A stretch of DNA of 9,772 nt from JBCAWW01 sp039024315 (GTDB taxonomy: Bacteria; Bacteroidota; Bacteroidia; J057). The translations under genes and the position numbers were made by a program. Under the pieces are notes generated by a model. The model ran no database searches. It was not told the DNA's origin and saw only the letters and a list, made by a program, of their open reading frames with translations. The stretch lies in contig JBCCQN010000271.1 of NCBI GenBank assembly GCA_039024315.1, positions 1 to 9,772 on the forward strand, written 5' to 3'. This document shows, piece after piece, positions 1-5,763 of the stretch. The number at the start of each line of letters is the position of its first letter. The first letter of the stretch is position 1.

Positions 1-959
1 AAATCCTGCACGGCTTTGTCGAGATAGGTCAAAGCCCGATTGGCTTCTTTTTTATGGGCATAGAAGCGCGCCAGATTATAGTAGTTTTCTGGAATGCCTT
101 TGTCATCGTACTCCAAGGCCTTTTGAGCTTGGTCAATGGCCGCGTCGGTATCCCCCAAGACATAGCTAATCCAAGCAGCCAAAAAGTAGCCCAAAGCAGC
201 CAGGGGCTTGTTATCCAAACCTTTGGCGTAGGTAGCACAAAGCTGATAGTGATTTAAGGCTTTGCTGAGATCATAAAGATGTCCCGGATCTTGAAAAATA
301 TGTCCGAGGTAGAGATGACAAAAAGGATTGCCACGGTAGATATCGACGCTTTCTTGGAGGTAGTCCCGCGCGTCGGTCATAAATTGCGCTTCGTCGGGAT
401 GCACCTCATAGCGTTCGTAAGCTTGCTTACCATCCAGATAACGCTCACGTGCCTGGGTTTTGCGACTATTTTCGAGCAGGTCTGCTAAGCGTTCGAAGCC
501 TTGCTGTATTTCATGCCGTTGCAACTCAAATTGAGACACAATATCTACCATACCCATATCAAGGCTCGCTCTAAGACCTTGCAAGCCTTCTTGGATTTGC
601 TGAGAACTGAGGATAAGGTTCTTTTCCAACGAACGCGTCGCCTCAGTTTGGGTATCGAGCTTTTCTGCCATTTGGTCAAAACCCGCCTCTAAGCTAAGTT
701 CTACTCCGAAAAATCCTTGGCGGATCACTTCGGTTTGGCCCAGCACAGCATGATGGATATTGCGGCCTTGCTGCTCAACCCGATCGAGCCCGTCCCCTAC
801 TCTATCTAAGCCATCTTCGACCCGATCAAAACCGTCGCGTAGTGTCCCGTCTACTTGCCGAATTCCTTCCCCTACCACATGCAAAAACTGTAGCGCCTGT
901 CGATGACGGCGATAAGCTTCTGGATCAGCCTGACTTTTGAAGGGTTTAAGCAGCTTCAT
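1..959 (-). CDS. Coiled-coil / TPR-like repeat protein, partial (3' end beyond window)
   Basis: Reading the minus strand from the ATG at 959 gives an open frame of 319 codons with no stop before the window edge, so the C terminus is missing. The frame upstream reaches a TAA (1026-1028) with no other ATG, which fixes the start. Residues ~30-165 are heptad-rich and predicted coiled coil; residues 42-62 are three near-identical heptads (DGFDRVE, DGLDRVG, DGLDRVE). Residues ~170-319 are alanine/tyrosine-rich helical pairs typical of TPR or SEL1-like repeats, for example around A256-Y284 and P290-D319. There is no signal peptide and no membrane segment, so it is probably cytoplasmic. TPR regions usually bind protein partners, which suggests a scaffold or adaptor role; no enzymatic domain is seen in the visible part. 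It is divergent from the ParA gene across 82 bp, so regulation may be shared. I cannot name the family. Confidence 0.85.
   Translation of the reverse strand, partial: MKLLKPFKSQADPEAYRRHRQALQFLHVVGEGIRQVDGTLRDGFDRVEDGLDRVGDGLDRVEQQGRNIHHAVLGQTEVIRQGFFGVELSLEAGFDQMAEKLDTQTEATRSLEKNLILSSQQIQEGLQGLRASLDMGMVDIVSQFELQRHEIQQGFERLADLLENSRKTQARERYLDGKQAYERYEVHPDEAQFMTDARDYLQESVDIYRGNPFCHLYLGHIFQDPGHLYDLSKALNHYQLCATYAKGLDNKPLAALGYFLAAWISYVLGDTDAAIDQAQKALEYDDKGIPENYYNLARFYAHKKEANRALTYLDKAVQD
774..836 (-). repeat. Three tandem 21-bp units coding a heptad repeat
   Basis: Three consecutive 21-bp units (836-816, 815-795, 794-774 on the minus strand) each encode D-G-[FL]-D-R-V-[EG]. The protein repeat is nearly exact while the DNA varies at third positions. 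This points to an old duplication kept by selection on the protein rather than a recent slippage product. The pattern puts hydrophobic F/L and V at heptad spacing, as expected for a coiled coil. Confidence 0.75.
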
Positions 960-1004
960 GCCCGAAATTAGGGAAAATTGCCATACTTTGGCTACCTTTA
1001 AGTA

Positions 1005-1018
1005 TCCTAGAGATAGGA
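1005..1018. promoter_or_regulatory. Small inverted repeat in the divergent spacer (possible operator)
   Basis: The 82-bp spacer between the two divergent starts (960-1041) contains tccta-gaga-tagga, a perfect 5-bp inverted repeat around a 4-bp spacer. Ribbon-helix-helix partition proteins often autoregulate through short repeats upstream of parA, so this is a candidate operator or centromere-like site. A repeat this short can arise by chance. I could not find a convincing Bacteroidota promoter (-33 TTTG with -7 TAnnTTTG); a TTTG is present at 987-990 without a proper partner. Confidence 0.2.
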
Positions 1019-1041
1019 ATTTACGTTAGCAAAATGAATCG

Positions 1042-1800
1042 ATGAGTGTAATAGCAATTGCGAACCACAAAGGAGGGGTAGGAAAAACCACAACCACCGT
1101 AAATCTTGCCGCCGGTCTTGCCCAAGAAGGGAACAATGTCTTACTGATTGACATGGACCCACAAGCCAACGCGACCATGTGTTTGGGCCTAGGCAAGCAG
1201 TCGCAAACCATCTACCAGGTTTTGGCGTTTCAGGACGACATCACCAAGATGATACAAGATATTGGGGATTTAGATATCATCCCTTCCAGCGTGCATCTCG
1301 CCGCTTTTGAAAAAAATAATGAGGTGGGCAAGGAGTTTATTCTCCAAGAGAGTTTAGCCGCGATCAAGGATCAGTACGATTATATCTTGATCGACTGCCC
1401 GCCTTCATTGGGCGCTTTGACGATCTCGGCTTTGACGGCCAGTGATTTTGTGGTGATTGCCTTGCAACCAGAGGTGCTTTCGCTCCAAGGGATGAACGAT
1501 TTTATCAAGATCCTGCGGACCGTCAAGACGCGGATGAATCAGACCCTTGAATTGTTGGGCATTGTGATTACGCAATTTGATTCTCGCAAAGTATTGCACC
1601 GAGACGTGATCCAAGCCGCTGAAAACGAATATGGAGAAGCGATCTTCTCCACTCGCATTCGCAACAATGTCACCTTGGCTGAGTGCCAGAGCTTTGGACA
1701 GCATGTATTTGCTTATGACGCACGTAGCAATGGCGCCGCTGATTATCGATCGCTTGCGCTAGAAGTAATGGGAAGAGGAACAGCAGAGATGGCCGTATAG
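1042..1800 (+). CDS. parA: ParA-family partition/positioning ATPase
   Basis: A 252-residue protein of the ParA/MinD P-loop ATPase superfamily. It carries the deviant Walker A motif KGGVGKTT at residues 10-17 (signature lysine K10, phosphate-binding K15), the switch I/Walker A' segment IDMDPQAN at 36-43, and the Walker B segment ILIDCPP at 115-121 with D118. The P-loop starts within ten residues of the N terminus and there is no N-terminal HTH extension. This matches the short ParAs of type Ib plasmid partition systems and the orphan ParAs that position chromosomal or protein cargo. Such ATPases dimerise on ATP, bind nucleoid DNA non-specifically and are stimulated by a partner protein. The ATG at 1042 places the P-loop normally; an upstream ATG at 1034 is out of frame and stops after three codons. 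The RHH-like gene downstream is the likely partner. No replication gene is visible, so plasmid origin is not shown. Confidence 0.93.
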   Translation: MSVIAIANHKGGVGKTTTTVNLAAGLAQEGNNVLLIDMDPQANATMCLGLGKQSQTIYQVLAFQDDITKMIQDIGDLDIIPSSVHLAAFEKNNEVGKEFILQESLAAIKDQYDYILIDCPPSLGALTISALTASDFVVIALQPEVLSLQGMNDFIKILRTVKTRMNQTLELLGIVITQFDSRKVLHRDVIQAAENEYGEAIFSTRIRNNVTLAECQSFGQHVFAYDARSNGAADYRSLALEVMGRGTAEMAV

Positions 1801-1812
1801 ATGATAGTAGTT

Positions 1813-1886
1813 AGTATTAAGTAGAAAGTATTTAGTAGGTAGTAGCAAGAAATAGTCTCAGTACTTTCTACCCTCTACTTAATACT
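1813..1886. repeat. Inverted repeat between the parA and RHH genes
   Basis: The left arm (1813-1830, agtattaagtagaaagta) is matched in reverse complement by 1862-1870 and 1875-1886. The outer 12 bp (1813-1824 with 1875-1886) and the 9 bp of 1822-1830 with 1862-1870 pair perfectly, offset by a short insertion near 1871-1877. The loop region is rich in agta units. It could form an RNA hairpin that tunes the parA:RHH expression ratio, serve as a binding site for the RHH protein, or be a dispersed intergenic repeat. There is no T-tract directly after it, so it is not a classical intrinsic terminator. Confidence 0.6.
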
Positions 1887-1899
1887 CAAAAAAGGAATA

Positions 1900-2397
1900 A
1901 TGGCGAAGAAATTTTTGGAATCGATGGGAGGAGAGGCATACGGCGACGATGTCTTAGCAGACCTTATTCCGCTACGGAGAAGTAAAACGACGACTCCTAA
2001 AACCCCCGCAAAAAGCAACAAAACGACGCGTCCAGAAGCAAAAAGAAGCTCTGGCGGACGCAAGAAGCGTTTTTTAGATAGCATCGATAAACAGATGCAA
2101 AAGTCTCGCCCGGAGCGTAAAACTAGTGCTAAAGGCGGACGTAAGAGCTTTCTCGATACCATCGAAGAAGCGCTCGACAATAATGTTTTTGACAAGATCA
2201 TCCCAGAAAAGCCGCTTTGGGCCAAGCAGAAGCAGCCGCAAACTGCCGCCCAAAAACGCGAGGAGATGGAGCGTTTCAGCACCATGATCACCAAGGAAGT
2301 TTTGGATCGTGCCCGAGAGATTGCCAAGCAAAAAGGGATTCGCGTCAAAGATGTGATCAATACGGCCTTGCGTTATTACGTCGATAAAGAGAGTTAA
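1900..2397 (+). CDS. Basic ribbon-helix-helix-like protein, putative ParB-type partner of ParA
   Basis: A 165-residue protein. The last ~40 residues read as a strand (FSTMIT, 126-131), a helix (~132-146) and a second helix (~148-163), the layout of ribbon-helix-helix DNA-binding domains of the CopG/ParG kind. The first ~115 residues are Lys/Arg/Ser/Thr/Pro-rich and probably disordered. They hold three copies of a short motif: KKFLESM at 3-9, KRFLDSI at 56-62 and KSFLDTI at 82-88, the last two each preceded by G-G-R-K. In ParG- or Omega-like proteins a flexible basic N-terminal tail stimulates the ParA ATPase, so these motifs may be ParA contacts; that part is inference. It is longer than usual for a type Ib partner (~70-120 residues). 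It starts 99 bp after parA; an AAGGA-like stretch lies only 3 nt before the ATG. A RHH regulator unrelated to partition is the alternative. Confidence 0.72.
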   Translation: MAKKFLESMGGEAYGDDVLADLIPLRRSKTTTPKTPAKSNKTTRPEAKRSSGGRKKRFLDSIDKQMQKSRPERKTSAKGGRKSFLDTIEEALDNNVFDKIIPEKPLWAKQKQPQTAAQKREEMERFSTMITKEVLDRAREIAKQKGIRVKDVINTALRYYVDKES

Positions 2398-2409
2398 TAT
2401 CCCCTACAC

Positions 2410-2817
2410 ATGGAAGTTTTGATTTCAGACCGCCGGGATTTACCGGAGGCGGCTGTGCTTGAGCTATATCGTGCCAACGAATGGAGTTCAGCAAATAAGC
2501 CACAGCAGTTGATGGCGGCGCTACGTCATTCTCATACTTTGCTGAGCGCCTGGATCGGCGAACGCTTAGTCGGTTTGGGCAATGCCATTTCGGACGGGCA
2601 TTTGGTGGTCTATTACCCCCATCTTTTGGTACACCCTGATTTTCAGGGCCGCGGGATCGGTAAAAAGATCTTAGCTCAGATGCAGGAAATCTACGGCGAT
2701 TTCCATATGCAGATGCTGACAGCGGATGGTAAGGCGATCGATTTTTATGCCCGCAATGGATTTGAAAAAGCAGGTGAGACCCAAGCCATGTGGATTTATG
2801 GCGGGGGTGAGCATTGA
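2410..2817 (+). CDS. GNAT-family N-acetyltransferase
   Basis: A 135-residue protein of normal length for a single GNAT domain. The acetyl-CoA pyrophosphate-binding motif A is clear: V-H-P-D-F-Q-G-R-G-I-G-K-K at residues 74-86, fitting [QR]-x-x-G-x-[GA]. The C-terminal motif B follows, with A-x-D-F-Y-x-x-N-G-F at ~109-118, which packs against CoA. Proteins of this fold transfer an acetyl group from acetyl-CoA to an amine on a small molecule, peptide or protein. The acceptor cannot be told from sequence. The gene begins 12 nt after the RHH gene stop and is probably co-transcribed with it, although it may be an unrelated passenger. The ATG at 2410 gives the expected distance to motif A, and there is no clear Shine-Dalgarno sequence. 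Confidence 0.88.
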   Translation: MEVLISDRRDLPEAAVLELYRANEWSSANKPQQLMAALRHSHTLLSAWIGERLVGLGNAISDGHLVVYYPHLLVHPDFQGRGIGKKILAQMQEIYGDFHMQMLTADGKAIDFYARNGFEKAGETQAMWIYGGGEH

Positions 2818-2841
2818 GGAGCGTTTAGAGGTCTGCCGCTG

Positions 2842-2929
2842 CGCGGAACGCTTGTCTTTTTATGCGGCATGCATGCCGCAGCTACAAATCGCTAAATACA
2901 TGCCGCCCTTTGATGATAAACGTTCCGCG
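2842..2929. repeat. Nested inverted repeat in the convergent intergenic region
   Basis: The 139-bp gap between the convergent GNAT gene and the last membrane gene holds an outer 9-bp inverted repeat, cgcggaacg (2842-2850) with cgttccgcg (2921-2929). It encloses the 18-bp palindrome at 2863-2880. The layout resembles a dispersed, REP-like hairpin element or a bidirectional transcription barrier. No T-tract follows the stems in either direction, so intrinsic termination is not supported. A shorter near-palindrome (ccctaaagctttcggg, 2931-2946) lies beside it. Confidence 0.5.
2863..2880. repeat. 18-bp perfect palindrome
   Basis: The sequence tgcggcatgcatgccgca equals its own reverse complement over all 18 bases. 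A perfect palindrome with no loop is more typical of a dimeric protein-binding site or a dispersed repeat than of an RNA terminator. The same GC-rich half (tgccgc) recurs once more at 2901-2906. Confidence 0.7.
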
Positions 2930-2956
2930 TCCCTAAAGCTTTCGGGAGTAAAAAAT

Positions 2957-3892
2957 CTAAGAACGTGCCTGTAGATACAGTTGGGTAATGCGTTTACGAA
3001 AGAATAAGTGCCAGAGGAATAGTCCAAGGCCGATAAAGCCGAGATAGATCCCGAACAGCAAGCCTAGCTCAACAGGGTTTTCATCAAAAAGGAATTCGTA
3101 CACAATCCCAAATAGCCAAAAGATTTGTACAAAGCTCAATATGATGGGAATCATAGCCAGACTGGCCACCTGCAGATTGATCTTATATCGTTTCTTTTTC
3201 TTTAAGTAGCCAAAGCGGAGGAGCAAAAATATTTCGCCTAAGATATACAATGGCAATCCTAATTGATAGATGGAATCTTTGTGGATAAGGATGCTACTAA
3301 AAATGTTATAAGCGAATAGGGAAATGGCCATCAGTAAGATTCGACCTATCAGAAGGGCCCAAAAATCTCTGGCCCTTAGCTGCACCGCGATTTCGAGTAA
3401 GAGATAGCAGACGGGTGCCGTGATGAGTAATTTATACCAGCCAAGCGACCAAAAACTATGCGCTAGAAATAGTTCTGCGGGAATCCCTTGCCAGACCAGT
3501 AAAGCAACATAGAAGACCGGCAGAAAGCTAAGGCCTATCACCCCCAGAAATAGACTCGCACTACGTTTGAGGAGGGACTTTTGGGAGAGGGGTACTTTTG
3601 AGAGCAGCCAATGGTGAGCGCTCAGACGCCAAAGCCAAAAGCCCAATCCCAAAAATTTAATTAGCTCGATAAATCGCAGGGTAATTTCCATCCTATCCAT
3701 ATCAGCCTGATAGCACATCATATAGATTTGCATTTGCCCCCAAGTTATACCTGAGAGCAGCGCTAAACTGATAAGCCACCAATAGGCGATATGATGGATT
3801 TTGGTAGCCCAAACCCATGGGTGATGGATCAATAAATGATGGTCCCAGCGTTTAAAGAAGGCCGGAATGAGCCTATTGTAAAGTCGTTTCAT
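2957..3892 (-). CDS. Multi-pass membrane protein, paralogue 6 of array (short class)
   Basis: A 311-residue protein of the array family; function not recognised. I chose the ATG at 3892 rather than an in-frame ATG further upstream (4105). It lies 2 nt after the stop of the preceding gene, and the product then begins exactly like its paralogues, with R3, P10, D17, L20-L21, P25, W28-A29-T30, K31 and H33. About eight hydrophobic segments are visible (near 33-50, 73-91, 111-134, 152-171, 177-202, 208-228, 240-266, 277-299). The basic stretch K231-R235 and the C-terminal F298-R-K-R fit cytoplasmic placement. It is the most diverged copy: it lacks the proline at position 54 found in the other five, and about five extra residues sit before TM3 (proline at 125 rather than 120). 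An E-N-P at 271-273 before TM8 is shared with the gene starting at 5761. It is the last gene of the array and ends convergent to the GNAT gene. Confidence 0.9.
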   Translation of the reverse strand: MKRLYNRLIPAFFKRWDHHLLIHHPWVWATKIHHIAYWWLISLALLSGITWGQMQIYMMCYQADMDRMEITLRFIELIKFLGLGFWLWRLSAHHWLLSKVPLSQKSLLKRSASLFLGVIGLSFLPVFYVALLVWQGIPAELFLAHSFWSLGWYKLLITAPVCYLLLEIAVQLRARDFWALLIGRILLMAISLFAYNIFSSILIHKDSIYQLGLPLYILGEIFLLLRFGYLKKKKRYKINLQVASLAMIPIILSFVQIFWLFGIVYEFLFDENPVELGLLFGIYLGFIGLGLFLWHLFFRKRITQLYLQARS

Positions 3893-3894
3893 GC

Positions 3895-4803
3895 TTATGA
3901 ATTGGGTTGGGCCTGTATGGCTAAGATCCGCTTGCGAAACCCAAAATGCCAAATGCTTGCTCCTAAAACTAAGCCCACCAACCAGCAAAATAGCAGTTCT
4001 CGCTTCTCGAAGCTCGCATTTGCCTCCATGCGAGAAACTCCAAAAAAGAGCGTCGGGATAGTCAATAATATCAGACTGGAAAAAACCAAGCACACTGTCT
4101 GCCAAGTGCGGCCAAAGCGGGATTTGACCCCTGAGCTATAGGCACTTACGGTGAAGGCAAAGAGCTGCACCAAAAACAATAAAAATAGAACCGCTGGGGC
4201 ACTATTCCCACCACTACCCGCTACCGCTAGGCCAAAAAACATGCTTTCCAGTATAAAGAGGCTAATGCCAATCACGAAGGCCCAGAGGATTTGATGCCAG
4301 CGTAAATAGGCAAAAACTTCTACCAGCATCCAGAAGAAGGGGAAAATCAGCCAAACCCATTGTTCACGCAAACTGATAAATTCATAATTGCCATAATCAA
4401 TCAAGGCATTTAGCCGCATGCTGACAATCCCAAAATAAACGATCGGAATGACACTAATCAGGAGGCTACCTAAGCCAAAAAGCAATAAGTTGCGCCCGAG
4501 CACAGCATCTGGAACTGTCTTTTGGTGCTGCCAATAAGCGCGCTCTTGCAGCGACTTCGCCCAGAGCACCAAGGCGATCAGGATAGGAAGACTCAAGACA
4601 ATCGTTCCTGACCAAGGAGAAGGTATGCTTTGCTCGTTGATTGGCAATAGAAAGGCGTAGCAAGTCGCAAAAATGTTTCCTAACAATGCCCAATACAGCA
4701 CATGATGGATGCGTGTCGCCCAAAGAAAGGGGTGATTGATCAAAAGATTTTGATCTAGTTTACGCAAGAAGGCAGGGCTAATCGTAGCTATAAAGCGATA
4801 CAT
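3895..4803 (-). CDS. Multi-pass membrane protein, paralogue 5 of array (short class)
   Basis: A 302-residue integral membrane protein; function not recognised. The N terminus carries the family signature without gaps (R3, P10, D17, L20-L21, P25, W28-A29-T30, R31, H33, H34). Segments near 33-53, 66-84, 104-128, 148-166, 171-195, 201-221, 235-256 and 270-288 look membrane-spanning. P54 and P120 match the other copies. The TM3-TM4 loop is only ~20 residues, so the extracytoplasmic domain of the long class is absent. TM3 and TM7 resemble each other (IPIVYFGIVSM at 119-129, IPTLFFGVSRM at 249-259), hinting at an internal duplication. The tail W285-H-F-G-F-R-K-R is the family's basic C-terminal end. 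It starts 10 nt after the preceding gene and stops 2 nt before the next. No Shine-Dalgarno sequence is seen. Confidence 0.92.
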   Translation of the reverse strand: MYRFIATISPAFLRKLDQNLLINHPFLWATRIHHVLYWALLGNIFATCYAFLLPINEQSIPSPWSGTIVLSLPILIALVLWAKSLQERAYWQHQKTVPDAVLGRNLLLFGLGSLLISVIPIVYFGIVSMRLNALIDYGNYEFISLREQWVWLIFPFFWMLVEVFAYLRWHQILWAFVIGISLFILESMFFGLAVAGSGGNSAPAVLFLLFLVQLFAFTVSAYSSGVKSRFGRTWQTVCLVFSSLILLTIPTLFFGVSRMEANASFEKRELLFCWLVGLVLGASIWHFGFRKRILAIQAQPNS

Positions 4804-4813
4804 AAGCTAATTT

Positions 4814-5761
4814 CTACTCAGGTGGCTGTAGATATAAATCTAAGACTTTCGGACGAAAACATCGGTGCCACATAAAAAGCGAGAAGGCAGCGCCAATAAG
4901 CCAAGAGACCACTTGCCAGCCTATCACAAGCTCAGGGTTTTCGATATAAATATTATACTCCACAGCAGTCAAGATCGCCGTGGGAATCAACCATATGTGC
5001 AGGCTAGATAGGCCGAGAAAGATGATTTGGGCGACGACAGATCGCTCTTGCGCGGGATTGTCTTCAAAAACCCATTCCACCAAGAAGCGCACTTGAGCCA
5101 CCAAAAAAATCACAATAAAAAGGGGCAAGGCAGTGTCTTTGCCGGGCCCAATGGCATCGATAATAAAAGTCAAGAGACTGCCCAAAGCAAGGGCCATGCC
5201 TATGGTCAACCAAAACTCACGTTTGCGCATGTAATTGGCCATATCGCTCAGCAGCCAAAACACTGGCAAAACTGCTAGCAGCCAGACGGGCCAAATGTGA
5301 TTTTCAGCCAGCATTTCTGTAGTGCTACCGCCCATCCCTAGGGGAGCGAAGCTCAAGCGTAGTTCATACCAACGTTGAGCGATGAGCTCATAATATAAGA
5401 CCGGTATCGCACTCAGGAGGCCGGTACCAAGCAAAAAGACGATTAGATTACGAATACTTAGCCAGCCTTTGAGACGACCCGCTTGCTGGGTAGCCGGAAA
5501 ATTCAAGAGCCGAGTCCACCAAAGGATCAAGCCTCCCATAGCTAGCAGTCCCATCAAGAAGGTCCCCCCTGCCCAGAATAAGGCATGGCGTTCCCCGACG
5601 GGGACATAATAGCCATAAAAACCCGCTAGCAATAGGCCTAGTACGCCCCAAAAGAACACATGATGGATGCGCGTAGCCCAAAGAATCGGATCATTGAGCA
5701 GGAGATGACGATCGAGTCGTTGTAGCCAATTTGGAGTAAGACGTTGGAATAATCGCTGCAT
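4814..5761 (-). CDS. Multi-pass membrane protein, paralogue 4 of array (short class)
   Basis: A 315-residue integral membrane protein of the array family; function not recognised. The family start is present (R3, P10, D17, L20-L21, P25, W28-A29-T30, R31, H33, H34) and supports the ATG at 5761, which follows the previous stop (TAA) after 2 nt. Hydrophobic segments lie near 33-54, 62-86, 104-127, 157-172, 182-204, 209-230, 243-267 and 279-300. P54 and P120 are conserved. The TM3-TM4 loop is ~29 residues, glycine- and threonine-containing, in place of the large domain of the upstream copies. An E-N-P motif at 274-276 precedes TM8. The C terminus has W298-H and the basic R303-P-K before a short tail. 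Both ends are predicted cytoplasmic by the positive-inside rule. Confidence 0.92.
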   Translation of the reverse strand: MQRLFQRLTPNWLQRLDRHLLLNDPILWATRIHHVFFWGVLGLLLAGFYGYYVPVGERHALFWAGGTFLMGLLAMGGLILWWTRLLNFPATQQAGRLKGWLSIRNLIVFLLGTGLLSAIPVLYYELIAQRWYELRLSFAPLGMGGSTTEMLAENHIWPVWLLAVLPVFWLLSDMANYMRKREFWLTIGMALALGSLLTFIIDAIGPGKDTALPLFIVIFLVAQVRFLVEWVFEDNPAQERSVVAQIIFLGLSSLHIWLIPTAILTAVEYNIYIENPELVIGWQVVSWLIGAAFSLFMWHRCFRPKVLDLYLQPPE

Positions 5762-5763
5762 GA

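Noticed and set aside
987..1020. Bacteroidota-type promoter for parA
   Set aside because: A TTTG is present at 987-990, but no TAnnTTTG-like -7 element lies at the expected distance.
1034..1045. Three-codon reading frame overlapping the parA start
   Set aside because: A minimal ATG-AAT-CGA-TGA frame is easily produced by chance and nothing else supports translational coupling.
2931..2956. Rho-independent terminator at the near-palindrome ccctaaagctttcggg
   Set aside because: An A-run rather than a T-run follows it on the plus strand, and on the minus strand the T-run precedes the stem, so the order is wrong for both genes.
2726..2974. Plus-strand open frame running from the GNAT gene into the intergenic region
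   Set aside because: Its first third overlaps the GNAT gene in another frame, and the product has no recognisable domain.
3893..4105. N-terminal extension of the last array gene back to an ATG at 4105
   Set aside because: It overlaps the upstream membrane gene in another frame, and the extra 71 residues have no counterpart in any paralogue. The ATG at 3892 restores the exact family N terminus.
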